From Bacteroidota bacterium (GTDB lineage Bacteria; Bacteroidota; Bacteroidia; Bacteroidales; Prolixibacteraceae): 59,310 bases of DNA. Position 1 is the first letter of the stretch. Each line of letters opens with the position of its first letter. Position numbers and translations under genes: made by a program. The stretch lies in the NCBI GenBank assembly GCA_023251455.1, contig JAHEYT010000052.1, forward strand, positions 1 to 59,310, written 5' to 3'. Shown piece by piece: positions 42,911 to 53,010 of this stretch. The notes under the pieces were generated by a model. The model saw only the letters and a list, made by a program, of their open reading frames with translations. It did not search any database and was not told where the DNA came from.

Positions 42911-45331
42911 ATGATCAGACACTACATCAAAATAGCAATTCGTAATCTGGCCAGGCAAAAAGCGCTGGCACTGATTAATATCCTGGGATTATCAATTGGC
43001 CTGGCTTGCTTCAGCTTATTTCTGCTTTATACCGTTAACGAATTTAGTTTCGACCGCTTTCACGCCAATGCATCCCGCATTTACCGGGTTTACGATTGGT
43101 GGGCATACAGCGATCGTGAGGGAAGCGAACCCTCATCCGCCACACCACTCGGACCCGCCATGAAGCAGGATTTATCGGATGTTGCCGATTTTGTCAGGAT
43201 TAATTCGAGCGGCAAAAGATTAATTCGCGTTGGGAATCGGATACAGCGCATCGATGTGTCGTTTGCCGATCCGCAACTATTCTCGGTCTTTACATTCCCG
43301 CTAATCGAAGGAAATGAAAGTACGGCACTTGAATCGCCCAATCACATTGTTTTAACCCGAGAAAAAGCAATTCAGTTATTCGGCGAAACCGATGTGGTGG
43401 GAAAAACAGTGGAAATAAGAACCGGTGATCAGTTCGAAGCTTTTGAAGTCGGTGCTGTGGCTGAAAACATTCCGGTTAACTCAAGTATCCGGTTTGACAT
43501 TCTTGGAAACTTCAATTATGTTTTAAACTCTGATTATGGAAGAGCCAGCATTAACGACTGGAACATGACAATTGGCATTTCGGTGTTCGTTATGCTGCAC
43601 GAAAACAGTACCCTGATGAACGAACCTGCACGGCTGGCTTCGTTCCGGCAGAAATATTTTCCGGCAGAAGTATCAACCATTCAGAAGAAGGGCAAAACAG
43701 GCAGTTTGCCAAACGGATACGGACTGCAGCCATTAACCGACGTCCACACCGGCATCAAAATTGACAAGTGGGGAGCTTCCGATCCCAAAAACAGCTGGAT
43801 ACTGATCAGCATTGCCATTGGAGTTTTACTCATTGCATGCATCAACTTCATCACACTGGCCATCAGCCGCTCCGCCAGAAGGTCAAAAGAAGTCGGAATC
43901 CGGAAGGTTACCGGCAGTCACCGGTATCAGCTAGTTTACCAGTTTCTTTCCGAATCGCTGTTGCTGAGCGTCATTTCCGCAGTTTTAGGAATTCTGCTGG
44001 CTTACGCGTTATTGCCCTTTTTCAATGAGCTTTCCGGGCGGTCATTGTCGTTCTCGTTCAGTCAGTATCCTGAAATGATTGGAATACTTTCAGGAGTTGT
44101 GCTTTTGGTTGGTTTATTATCAGGCATTTACCCGGCACTGGCGATATCGGGGTTCAAACCTTCGGAAGTGCTGAAAAGTAATCTTCGGTTCTCCGGATCA
44201 AACCTCTTTACCAAGTCGCTGGTCACTTTTCAGTTTGTGCTTTCCATCGGGCTAATTATCTCCATGATTATAATTATGCGTCAGCTGGCATTTATGCGCT
44301 CGAAAGATCTTGGGTTTGACAAAGAAAACGTGGTGATGATTGACACACAAAGTCTTGACATACAGAAAAACTATCCGGTCTTTAAACAAACCCTAAAGTC
44401 GGAAAGCAGCGTACTGGGAATTGCGGGATCGGTTATCGGGCTTGGAAACGGAGAAGGACAAATGGGCCGGGGATATAAGTTTGAAAACAGAGTCGAGACC
44501 GTTATCGAATATCCAATCGACTCTGATTTTCTTGAAGTTTTAGGCATGCAGCTTGTTGCAGGCCGTAATTTTAATCCTGAAATAGCTTCAGATGCGATAA
44601 GTTCTGTAATTGTAAATGAAACGTTGGTTCGGAACGCCCTTGGCACCAATCCTGAAGAAGCGCTGGGTAAGGAATTCACAAGCGGGAAAGAGGGTAATCG
44701 AAAAGTAATCATCGGGGTAACCCGTGATTTTAATTTCGAGGATTTAACCCGAACCGTTCGCTCTCAGATGTTTCTGTTTCCGTCTGATTTTAAACCCAAT
44801 GCGCTGTTTGTACGAATTAATCCGGGAGATCCGTCAAAAGCCCTTGCAGTATTAACCGCAGCCTGGAAAACCATTTCACCTGACTTGCCCATTAAATATA
44901 GCTTTCTGGATCAGAAATTTGACGATTTCTACCAAAAGGAAAAACGATGGAGCAACATAGTTGCCTGGGCCGGAGGAATCTGCATTTTCCTGGCCTGTAT
45001 GGGACTGATAGGCCTCACCTCGCTGGCTGTCATCAATCGTTCTACCGAAATCGGAATCCGAAAAGTAAACGGGGCGCGCGTTTCGGAAGTGATGACCATG
45101 CTAAATAAAGACTTCATAAAATGGGTAGCTGTGGCTTTCATCATTGCCACACCCATTGCATGGTTCGCCATGCACAAATGGCTCGAAAGTTTTGCCTACA
45201 GAACCGAACTCAGTTGGTGGATTTTTGCGCTTTCTGGAATATTGGCTTTGGGAATTGCCTTACTTACTGTTAGTTGGCAAAGCTGGAAAGCCGCAACCAG
45301 AAACCCGGTGGAGGCATTGAGATATGAATAA
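42911..45331 (+). CDS. FtsX-type ABC permease 2
   Basis: Two-module FtsX permease. I start at ATG 42911 (MIRHYIKIAIRNLARQK), which aligns with the starts of the other four permeases; an upstream ATG at 42881 would add ten residues. About 806 residues. Helix 1 lies about 20-40. MacB-like domain; middle helices with KEVGIRKVTGSHRYQ; second periplasmic domain; C-terminal block TEIGIRKVNGARVSEVMTMLNKDF...LTVSWQSWKAATRNPVEALRYE. That last block is shared at about 80% by eye with permeases 4 and 5, far more than the rest of the protein. Confidence 0.9.
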   Translation: MIRHYIKIAIRNLARQKALALINILGLSIGLACFSLFLLYTVNEFSFDRFHANASRIYRVYDWWAYSDREGSEPSSATPLGPAMKQDLSDVADFVRINSSGKRLIRVGNRIQRIDVSFADPQLFSVFTFPLIEGNESTALESPNHIVLTREKAIQLFGETDVVGKTVEIRTGDQFEAFEVGAVAENIPVNSSIRFDILGNFNYVLNSDYGRASINDWNMTIGISVFVMLHENSTLMNEPARLASFRQKYFPAEVSTIQKKGKTGSLPNGYGLQPLTDVHTGIKIDKWGASDPKNSWILISIAIGVLLIACINFITLAISRSARRSKEVGIRKVTGSHRYQLVYQFLSESLLLSVISAVLGILLAYALLPFFNELSGRSLSFSFSQYPEMIGILSGVVLLVGLLSGIYPALAISGFKPSEVLKSNLRFSGSNLFTKSLVTFQFVLSIGLIISMIIIMRQLAFMRSKDLGFDKENVVMIDTQSLDIQKNYPVFKQTLKSESSVLGIAGSVIGLGNGEGQMGRGYKFENRVETVIEYPIDSDFLEVLGMQLVAGRNFNPEIASDAISSVIVNETLVRNALGTNPEEALGKEFTSGKEGNRKVIIGVTRDFNFEDLTRTVRSQMFLFPSDFKPNALFVRINPGDPSKALAVLTAAWKTISPDLPIKYSFLDQKFDDFYQKEKRWSNIVAWAGGICIFLACMGLIGLTSLAVINRSTEIGIRKVNGARVSEVMTMLNKDFIKWVAVAFIIATPIAWFAMHKWLESFAYRTELSWWIFALSGILALGIALLTVSWQSWKAATRNPVEALRYE

Positions 45332-45337
45332 AGTCGT

Positions 45338-45433
45338 GAACTATGATTCTTTTGATGAAATGAAAACTATGATTTTGGGAGGATACTTACATCAAAGTCT
45401 ATCAGGAAATCAGACGAATCAAAGTTTAGACGA
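45338..45433 (+). repeat. Dispersed repeat, copy C
   Basis: GAACTATGATTCTTTTGATG, then ATGATTTTGGGAGGATAC, ATCAAAGTCTATCAGGAAAT and GACGAATCAAAGTTTAGAC. It begins 7 nt after the permease 2 stop, matching copy D after permease 5. Confidence 0.8.
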
Positions 45434-45441
45434 TGTAAAGG

Positions 45442-45495
45442 CAAAGCTGGAAAGACACCACCTGAAACCCGGTGGAAGCATTGCGATATGAATAA
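45442..45495 (+). pseudogene. Leftover permease 3' end (ghost 1)
   Basis: 18 codons reading QSWKDTT-stop-NPVEALRYE-stop, the same frame and length as the end of permeases 2, 4 and 5 (QSWKAATRNPVEALRYE). One Arg codon has become TGA. It sits directly after repeat copy C and has no upstream permease body. Confidence 0.8.
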
Positions 45496-45566
45496 GAATC
45501 TTGAATATGGTTTGGAGAAAACCGTAATGAAACTATAGTAATCAAAAAAATAAAAAACGATCAGAT

Positions 45567-47936
45567 ATGCTAAAATATAATCTACTATTCATCTACAGAA
45601 ATTTCAAAAGAAACAAAAGTTCGTTTTTTATTAATCTGATCGGGCTTTCCACCGGGTTGGCCGGCATATTATTGATTTACTTATGGGTGAACGACGAGTT
45701 GCATTTTGATAAATTTCACCAGAAAGGCGACCGTATTTTTCAGGTCATGGAACATCAGGAAACGGAGGGTTCTATAAAAACTACTGGTCAAACGACCGAT
45801 TTTCTGGCAAGAGTTTTAGTTGAAGAAATGCCTGAAATTGAGACATCAGCAGTAGTTACACCACCTAATTTTCTCCCTGCTTTTACCGTATCTGTTCCGG
45901 AAAAACAGGTAAAAGGCGTCGGAAAATTCGTTGATAAAGATTTCCTGAATATCTTTTCGTATCCTCTCCTGGCAGGCAATTCAAGTACGGTATTGGCAGG
46001 CATGAATGATATCGTCATTTCAGAATCACTGGCAAAAAGCCTGTTCAATACAATTGATAACTGCATCGGAAAATCTATTGAATGGCAGGTAATGGGATCT
46101 AAAAGATTGGTTTCCGTTACAGGAATCATGAAAGACGTACCAGCAAATTCATCCGAACGGTTCGATTTCCTGTTGACTTTCGATGCGTTTAAAGACTTGT
46201 TGGGAATTCAGGGTGCAGAAATTAATTGGAACAGTACCGCCCCCTTCCTGACCTATGTATTGGTAAAAGAGAAAACAGACATCGGCAGGCTTAATACGAA
46301 AGTGGCCGATTTAATTAAAATTAAGAGTAAAAATGACCAGCATCGCACATTGTTTTTAAAACGCTACACCGACAATTACCTCTATGGTGATTACAAAAAT
46401 GGCACAGAGGCCGGAGGTAGAATAGAATATGTGAACCTGTTTTCAATCATAGCCATCTTCATCCTGCTAATTGCCTGCATAAACTTTATGAATTTATCTA
46501 CGGCAAAAGCTTCAAAAAGAATCATGGAAGTTGGCACCAAAAAAGTTTTTGGAGCTCAGCGAAAAACACTCGCCTGGCAATTTTTGGGCGAATCAATGCT
46601 CATGACCCTTATTTCATTTTTAATCGCCCTGGCACTTGTATGGTTGTTTCTTCCAGGGTTCTGTGAAATTACCGGAAAACGTCTCGAACTCCTGTTCAAT
46701 TTAAATTTCATAATTGCCAGCGCTGCAGTTGCCTTATTAACTGCTTTTTTGGCTGGAAGTTACCCGGCTTTATACTTGTCTGGTTTTAAGCCGATCATGT
46801 TATTAAAAAGGCAGCTTAATACTTCGTCAGGCGAATCCTGGTCCAGAGAGGGATTGGTTGTATTTCAATTCACGATATCCGTAATTTTCATTGTATCAGT
46901 TTTGGTGGTGTATAAACAAACTGAATTTGTTCAGAATAAAAATCTTGGATACGACAAAGACAATGTACTTTACTTTGAGATTGACGGAAAAATAACCGGA
47001 AATACCGCGGCTTTTATAGCGGAAGCAAAAAATATAGCTGGTGTGGTAAATGCATCGAGCATGTTGGGCGGTATTATATATGCCCAGGAAAGAGGCGGCA
47101 CACCGGGAAAAACCCTGTGGAACGGCAAGGAAATCACGATAGAAAATTCGGCCATAAACTATGATTTGCTCGAACTTCTTGATCTCAAAATTAAAGAGGG
47201 ACGCACTTTTTCCAGATCATTTGCTTCGGATAAGGATAAGATCATTTTCAACGAGGCCGCCATCGAGGCATTGGGACTTAAAGATCCGATCGGGAAAATT
47301 GTTAATGGAGTGGAAATTTTAGGTGTCGTTAAAAATTTTCATTATCAATCGTTTCACGAATTAATAAAACCAATTCGTTTCAGACTTGAACCTCAGTCTT
47401 CAACCAATATCTTAGTCAAAATCAGGAAAGGCTCAGAAGCTCAAACCATCAGCAAATTAGAACAGTTATACAAATCGTATAATCCCGGACTTGTTTTCGA
47501 TTTTAAATTTCTGGATCAGGATTATCAGGCGCAATACGTTGCAGAGAAAAGAGTGGCTCTCCTTTCGCGATACTTTGCCGGATTGGCCATTATCATATCC
47601 TGCCTTGGGTTGTTTGGATTAGCTTCTTTCACGATCGAGCGAAGAAACAAGGAAATTGCCATTCGGAAAGTTTCAGGTTCCAGCGAAATTGAGATCGTTC
47701 TCCTGCTATCAGGTAATTTTACAAAAATGGTCATTGTTTCAATCTCAATTGCGTTGCCGGTCAGCTATTTCATAGTGTCGCATTGGTTGCAGAATTTTGC
47801 CTACCGGATTGATTTAAACTGGTTGTACTTCTTTGGCGCTGGTGCTTCGGCTTTGCTCATTGCATGGTTAACCGTAGGCATACAAACCATAAGAGCGGCA
47901 AAAATTAATCCGGCCAAAAGTTTAACATCGGAGTAA
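45567..47936 (+). CDS. FtsX-type ABC permease 3
   Basis: Permease of 789 residues with the same two-module layout (MLKYNLLFIYRNFKRNK start, helix 1, periplasmic domain, MEVGTKKVFGAQRK helices, FHYQSFHELIKPI in the second periplasmic domain, KEIAIRKVSGSSEIEI near the end). The C-terminus is INPAKSLTSE, not NPVEALRYE, so it does not share the uniform tail. It lies between ghost 1 and the small pseudogene. Confidence 0.9.
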   Translation: MLKYNLLFIYRNFKRNKSSFFINLIGLSTGLAGILLIYLWVNDELHFDKFHQKGDRIFQVMEHQETEGSIKTTGQTTDFLARVLVEEMPEIETSAVVTPPNFLPAFTVSVPEKQVKGVGKFVDKDFLNIFSYPLLAGNSSTVLAGMNDIVISESLAKSLFNTIDNCIGKSIEWQVMGSKRLVSVTGIMKDVPANSSERFDFLLTFDAFKDLLGIQGAEINWNSTAPFLTYVLVKEKTDIGRLNTKVADLIKIKSKNDQHRTLFLKRYTDNYLYGDYKNGTEAGGRIEYVNLFSIIAIFILLIACINFMNLSTAKASKRIMEVGTKKVFGAQRKTLAWQFLGESMLMTLISFLIALALVWLFLPGFCEITGKRLELLFNLNFIIASAAVALLTAFLAGSYPALYLSGFKPIMLLKRQLNTSSGESWSREGLVVFQFTISVIFIVSVLVVYKQTEFVQNKNLGYDKDNVLYFEIDGKITGNTAAFIAEAKNIAGVVNASSMLGGIIYAQERGGTPGKTLWNGKEITIENSAINYDLLELLDLKIKEGRTFSRSFASDKDKIIFNEAAIEALGLKDPIGKIVNGVEILGVVKNFHYQSFHELIKPIRFRLEPQSSTNILVKIRKGSEAQTISKLEQLYKSYNPGLVFDFKFLDQDYQAQYVAEKRVALLSRYFAGLAIIISCLGLFGLASFTIERRNKEIAIRKVSGSSEIEIVLLLSGNFTKMVIVSISIALPVSYFIVSHWLQNFAYRIDLNWLYFFGAGASALLIAWLTVGIQTIRAAKINPAKSLTSE

Positions 47937-47989
47937 ATTAGACTGACATAATTATATCAAAAAAATTCAATGAATCAGAAAATTAGCTA

Positions 47990-48211
47990 ATGAAAACAGA
48001 GCAAATTAAAGCTGCAAAACTGATCTCTTTTATTTGACATCCATTACTAATAATTCCAATTTATGTTGCAGTTGTGATGTTTGCATTCAAAGATTTTACA
48101 ACAGCTCCGTTTAATTCGGCTTTAATTATCGGTGGTATTTTCCTGCCTTTGGATGTGAGGATGTACATTATGAGTTTATCCATGTTTTACACAGAAGGAT
48201 TTCTTAAATAA
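47990..48211 (+). pseudogene. Remnant of a small membrane protein with an in-frame stop
   Basis: ATG 47990 to TAA 48211 is one frame interrupted only by TGA at 48035-48037 (codon 16). It reads MKTEQIKAAKLISFI, stop, then HPLLIIPIYVAVVM and a hydrophobic 44-residue remainder. The segment ISFI-HPLLIIPIY resembles the N-terminus of Bacteroidota membrane proteins that start KIISFIFHPLLIPTY (a PAP2-like group, from memory). The rest is not recognised and is too short for that family, so it looks like a deletion remnant. Confidence 0.55.
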
Positions 48212-48234
48212 CTATAAACATAAAAACGAAATCG

Positions 48235-50604
48235 ATGCAAAACATTTTTAAATCAACCTATCGGAATTTCGTCCGGAAACCGGTAACCAACCTGATTAAT
48301 CTGGTTGGTTTGGCTATTAGTCTGGCTTTGGTCATCATCCTGTCGGTATACTCGTACAGCGAACTGACCACCGACAATTACCACAAAAATGGCGACCGGG
48401 TTTACCTGTTTGGCGAACTGAACAAACGCATGTACATGCCCGCTGTGCTGAAAGATCAGATTGATTTGAATGTGCCGGAGGTTGAAGCAACCGTACGGAT
48501 GGCGGCCACCTGGGAAGAACCGGTTTTTCAGGTTGAAGGACGCGACCCCATTAGTTCGGATCTGCTAACTGCTGATGCCGATTTTTTCAAACTTTTCAAT
48601 TACGAAGCTGCTGAAGGGAACCTTGAAACGGCGCTGAAGGAGCCAATGACCATTGTTTTAACGCAGCCAATGGCTGAAAAATTATTCGGGAAAGAATCGG
48701 CCGTAGGCAAAACCCTGAAGATAAACAACAAGCAAACGCTTACCGTTTCGGCCGTGGTTAAAGTTCCAAAAGCCAACACCAGCTTGTCGTTTAACGCGGT
48801 AACCAACCTCGAAACCCGCAAAATTACCCATCCCAACCAAGGTGAATTTTTGGAATGGGGTTGGAATAATTTTCAACTTTTCGTGCTTTTGAAAGAAGGA
48901 GCAAAACCTACCGAAACAGCCAGTAAAATTGCTGAGCTGTTTCCCGAAAACAACCAGGGCAAACAAGACAATTCATCACTGAAACTGAATTTATTCCGGG
49001 AAATTTACTTCGCCAATTTCACCTTGTACGGGAAAACATACCTGCACTGCGGCGACAAAAGAAAGGTATCCATTCTGCTTTTGGTGGCCGCCCTGGTGCT
49101 GATTATCGCCCTGGTGAATTTCATCAATATTTCATCGTCGCATTGGCTCGAAAAAATTAAGCAAACCGGTGTGTTGAAAGTGATTGGCGCCGATAAAATG
49201 TCGATTATGCGCAATGCATTAACCGAAGCATTTATCCTGTTTTTGCTTTCTCTTTTTCTGGCTATTTTGCTTATTCAGCTTTTGCTGCCATTCGTAAATA
49301 ACTACACGGGCATTTATTTCAACCCATTCCTGATTTATAAGCCATCGTTCCTCCTTATTTCCATTAGCGGGGTGTTCCTCCTGAGCCTGATTTTCAGCTT
49401 TATTCCCGCCATGCGTATTTCTTCGTCAAAAGCGGTAGACAACCTCCGAAAATCGGTTGATTCGGGGTCATCCAAATCGATATTCCGCGGAGTACTGGTA
49501 ACCACGCAATTTGCCATAGCCATTGTATTGATTGCGTTTACCATGCTGGTACAGAAACAAGTGAATTTTGGCAGTAGCAATTTCGGGTATAATCAGGATA
49601 ATGTCATCGGTGTAAAACTTACCCCTCAGCTTAACGAGAAACAGGAAGTCCTGAAAAAAATGATTCAGGAAATGCCATCGGTAAAAAAGGCATCGTTTAC
49701 GCAATATTTCCCCGGAAAACTAAATGAACACTGGACTTCGTTTCAGCAATTAAATGGAGAAAAGAAACAACTCGATTTCGACACATTTACCGGCGATGCC
49801 AGCCTCTGTTCGATTATTGGCCTTGAACTCGTTCAGGGACGGCTGTTTTCGGACGACCTGAAAACCGACGAGCATAAATTGCTGGTGAACGAAACCTTTC
49901 TGCGCCAAAACAAAATGGAAAATCCAATCGGACAGAAATTTGTGATGGGTTTTGGCGATAATCCCCCGCTTGGCGAAATAATTGGCGTAGTGAAAGACTT
50001 TCACTACAAACCAGTTAATGTGCCAATTGGCTCGCTCATTATTCAAAACGAACCTCGGGCATCCTATTGCCTGGTGAGTTTTAACACCAAAAATTTTGCA
50101 ACACTCACCAGTTTCATTGAAAAAATAAAAACCGAAACCAACGAGCTTTCGCCATCCTTCCCTGTCGAAATTAGTTTTTTCGACCAGGCCATTGAAAACC
50201 TGTACCAATCGGAATTGCAGTTCAGGAAAACCTTTTCGCTGTTTGCCGGATGTGCCATCGTTATATGCTGTTTGGGCATTTTAGCCATGTCGTTGTTTAC
50301 CTGTCAGCGCCGGATCAAGGAAATTGGCATCCGCAAAGTGAACGGGGCCAAGGTTTCGGATGTTTTGACCATGCTCAACCGCGACTTTGTGAAATGGGTA
50401 GCCATCGCTTTTGTAATTGCAACGCCGGTTGCCTGGCTAATCATGAGCAAATGGCTCGAAAGCTATGCCTATAAAACCGAATTAAGCTGGTGGATTTTTG
50501 CTCTATCCGGCTTTATTTCGCTCGGAATCGCCTTGCTAACCGTTTCATTTCAATCCTGGAAAGCTGCGACAAGAAACCCGGTGGAGGCGCTGAGGTATGA
50601 GTAA
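48235..50604 (+). CDS. FtsX-type ABC permease 4
   Basis: Permease of 789 residues. Start MQNIFKSTYRNFVRKPVTNLINLVGLAISLALVIIL (helix 1), MacB-like domain, middle helices with KQTGVLKVIGADKMSI, second periplasmic domain with GEIIGVVKDFHYKPVNVP, and the uniform C-terminal block KEIGIRKVNGAKVSDVLTMLNRDF...LTVSFQSWKAATRNPVEALRYE. Its N-terminal two thirds differ strongly from permeases 2 and 5. Confidence 0.9.
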   Translation: MQNIFKSTYRNFVRKPVTNLINLVGLAISLALVIILSVYSYSELTTDNYHKNGDRVYLFGELNKRMYMPAVLKDQIDLNVPEVEATVRMAATWEEPVFQVEGRDPISSDLLTADADFFKLFNYEAAEGNLETALKEPMTIVLTQPMAEKLFGKESAVGKTLKINNKQTLTVSAVVKVPKANTSLSFNAVTNLETRKITHPNQGEFLEWGWNNFQLFVLLKEGAKPTETASKIAELFPENNQGKQDNSSLKLNLFREIYFANFTLYGKTYLHCGDKRKVSILLLVAALVLIIALVNFINISSSHWLEKIKQTGVLKVIGADKMSIMRNALTEAFILFLLSLFLAILLIQLLLPFVNNYTGIYFNPFLIYKPSFLLISISGVFLLSLIFSFIPAMRISSSKAVDNLRKSVDSGSSKSIFRGVLVTTQFAIAIVLIAFTMLVQKQVNFGSSNFGYNQDNVIGVKLTPQLNEKQEVLKKMIQEMPSVKKASFTQYFPGKLNEHWTSFQQLNGEKKQLDFDTFTGDASLCSIIGLELVQGRLFSDDLKTDEHKLLVNETFLRQNKMENPIGQKFVMGFGDNPPLGEIIGVVKDFHYKPVNVPIGSLIIQNEPRASYCLVSFNTKNFATLTSFIEKIKTETNELSPSFPVEISFFDQAIENLYQSELQFRKTFSLFAGCAIVICCLGILAMSLFTCQRRIKEIGIRKVNGAKVSDVLTMLNRDFVKWVAIAFVIATPVAWLIMSKWLESYAYKTELSWWIFALSGFISLGIALLTVSFQSWKAATRNPVEALRYE

Positions 50605-50669
50605 ATATGTCTGAATTTGGGTTTGCAGGATGGAAGGTTAAACAGGATTAAAAATTAAAAAAACAGAAT

Positions 50670-53003
50670 ATGATTCGATTTAAAATAAAACTGGCATTCA
50701 GAAACTTGTTGAAAAACAAACTGTACTCGTTTTTAATCATTGGTGGTTTTGCCATTGGTTTTACTGCATCCATCCTTATCGGATTGTTTTACAATGCTGA
50801 AAAGAATGTAGACAGGCATTTTGCAGATTACAATAACATTTACCGGCTTTACGATGCTAAAGAGAGCAAATCGGGACTTGATTACAAGTTGAATGCTGTC
50901 CTTGCCGAGAATTATCCTGATATTAAGAAAACTTGTCCGCTGGGTTTTTCCTATTACCCGATAACACTGAAGGACCCGGAAACAAAAAATTATATCCGCG
51001 TGGAACATGTCATTTCGACCAACAACAATTTCTTCGATGTTTTTTCGGTGAAAATATTGTCGGGCCTTGAAGGCAAACCTTTCAGTCAGCAAAATTCGGC
51101 GGTGATAACGGAGTCGGTTGCTAAAAAACTCTTTGGTGATAAAAACCCGTTGGGCCGCACTGTTAACCAGGAATTCTTTTCGGCAACGGTCACCGCAGTT
51201 ATGGAGGACCTTCCCAAAAACTCAAGTTTCGGGGCAGAAATGCTGCTGAACAGTGAGAATAAAGAGTTTCAGATGTCGCAGGAGTGCAATAATGGAGTTT
51301 GTATTTACCCGGTTGAACATGTGCTTTTATTGAAAAGCGGAGTAAATCCGGACGACCTGACAAAAAACCTCAACGCTTCAATCAAACAATTCAACACAAC
51401 AACCGACAGCCTCGCCCTTCAAAATTTCTCCGACATTTATCTTTCCACAAAGGATTTGGGTTGGGCTGATGACCATTTTAAAGGCAACTCAAAAATGTTA
51501 CTGATATTTCTGGCTATTGGTATCCTGATAATTCTGCTTTCAAGCATCAATTATCTCAACTATCTGGTTTCGATGCAATATGCCAAAATGAAGGAAATCG
51601 GTATCAACAGAACCAACGGCGCAGAAAAAATTCATCTGTTAGCCGATTCACTCATTGAGGTTTCTCTCGGGATTTTTATTGCCCTTGTATTTTCGGTATT
51701 CCTTGTTGCTTTGCTGTTATCATCAACCGGAATTTTGTTTGGTAAAGAAATCCATTTGTCCGACGTCAGCTTCTACCAGTTCCTGCCGATTGTTGCCGCG
51801 GTTGTTGCCGGGATAATTTTGCTCAACAGCCTGGCTCCCATTTATATCTTATCGAAATTCAATATTTCTGATTTCCTTTCAGGAGGAAGAAAAAGAACCG
51901 GCAAACAATGGGGAAAACAAGCCATGCTCACTTTTCAGCTTACGGTTTCAATTGCATTGATTGCCGTTGTAATGCTGATTTTCAAACAGCTCCAGTTTGT
52001 AAAACATCACGACCTCGGTTTTACTAAAGAACTTCTTGTGAGAATGGAACTTCCCTATAAATTCCAGAATCAGAAAGCGCTGAAAAATGAAGTCGCCAAA
52101 CTTCCGTTTGTAACCAGCAGCGCTCTAAGCAACGGCTATCCGGGGCATATTAACCTGTCGATGGGCAGTGGTGTTGACGGTGATGAATTTTCAGTGAAAT
52201 GCATCTATGTTTCCGAAGATTTCCTGAAAACTTTTGGGATTAATTTAACCGGAGGACGCGGCTTTTTGTCGGGCGACAAAGACCACGCCTGCCTGATGAA
52301 TGAAGCAGCGATAAAGCGTTATGGCTGGGACACGATTGAAGGCAAAAAATATAAAAATGGCCGTGAAGGCGGCTACGATGTGGTGGGTGTGGTTAACAAT
52401 TTTAATGTACAGTCGCTGCACTCGGAGATGACCCCGGTTGCACTGCTTTACGAACCCGACAGGGAATTTAACACGCTCTCAATGAGGTTAATGCCCGGAA
52501 ATATTGGCCAGCAAATTGACGAATTGCGTAAAGTATGGAAAAACCTTCTTCCTGAAGACCCCATGGAGTTTGCTTTTTACGACACCCAGTTTCAGGCCAT
52601 GTATGAAAAAGAAGATAAACTGGCCAAGTCAATTACCTTCTTTTCAATAATCGCGCTTGTGCTGACTTGTATGGGTATTCTCGGGCAGATATTTATGATC
52701 AGCCTGAACCGCACCAAAGAAATCGGGGTGCGCAAAGTAAACGGCGCCCGAATTTCAGAAATAATGGCGATGCTCAACAAAGACTTTGTAAAATGGGTAG
52801 CCATTGCTTTTGTTATTGCCACGCCCATTGCATATTACGCTATGAATAAATGGCTCGAAAACTTTGCTTACAAAACGACCTTAAGTTGGTGGATTTTTGC
52901 CATGGCCGGTTTGCTGGCATTGGGAATTGCTTTACTCACTGTGAGTTGGCAAAGCTGGAAGGCAGCCACGAGGAATCCGGTGGAGGCTCTGAGATACGAG
53001 TAA
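50670..53003 (+). CDS. FtsX-type ABC permease 5
   Basis: Permease of 777 residues, the shortest of the five. Start MIRFKIKLAFRNLLKNKLYSFLIIGGFAIGFTASILIGL, MacB-like domain, middle helices with KEIGINRTNGAEKIH, second periplasmic domain with YDVVGVVNNFNVQSLHSEM, and the uniform block KEIGVRKVNGARISEIMAMLNKDF...LTVSWQSWKAATRNPVEALRYE. Followed 8 nt later by repeat copy D and ghost 2, the same order as after permease 2. Confidence 0.9.
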   Translation: MIRFKIKLAFRNLLKNKLYSFLIIGGFAIGFTASILIGLFYNAEKNVDRHFADYNNIYRLYDAKESKSGLDYKLNAVLAENYPDIKKTCPLGFSYYPITLKDPETKNYIRVEHVISTNNNFFDVFSVKILSGLEGKPFSQQNSAVITESVAKKLFGDKNPLGRTVNQEFFSATVTAVMEDLPKNSSFGAEMLLNSENKEFQMSQECNNGVCIYPVEHVLLLKSGVNPDDLTKNLNASIKQFNTTTDSLALQNFSDIYLSTKDLGWADDHFKGNSKMLLIFLAIGILIILLSSINYLNYLVSMQYAKMKEIGINRTNGAEKIHLLADSLIEVSLGIFIALVFSVFLVALLLSSTGILFGKEIHLSDVSFYQFLPIVAAVVAGIILLNSLAPIYILSKFNISDFLSGGRKRTGKQWGKQAMLTFQLTVSIALIAVVMLIFKQLQFVKHHDLGFTKELLVRMELPYKFQNQKALKNEVAKLPFVTSSALSNGYPGHINLSMGSGVDGDEFSVKCIYVSEDFLKTFGINLTGGRGFLSGDKDHACLMNEAAIKRYGWDTIEGKKYKNGREGGYDVVGVVNNFNVQSLHSEMTPVALLYEPDREFNTLSMRLMPGNIGQQIDELRKVWKNLLPEDPMEFAFYDTQFQAMYEKEDKLAKSITFFSIIALVLTCMGILGQIFMISLNRTKEIGVRKVNGARISEIMAMLNKDFVKWVAIAFVIATPIAYYAMNKWLENFAYKTTLSWWIFAMAGLLALGIALLTVSWQSWKAATRNPVEALRYE

Positions 53004-53010
53004 AATTCTG

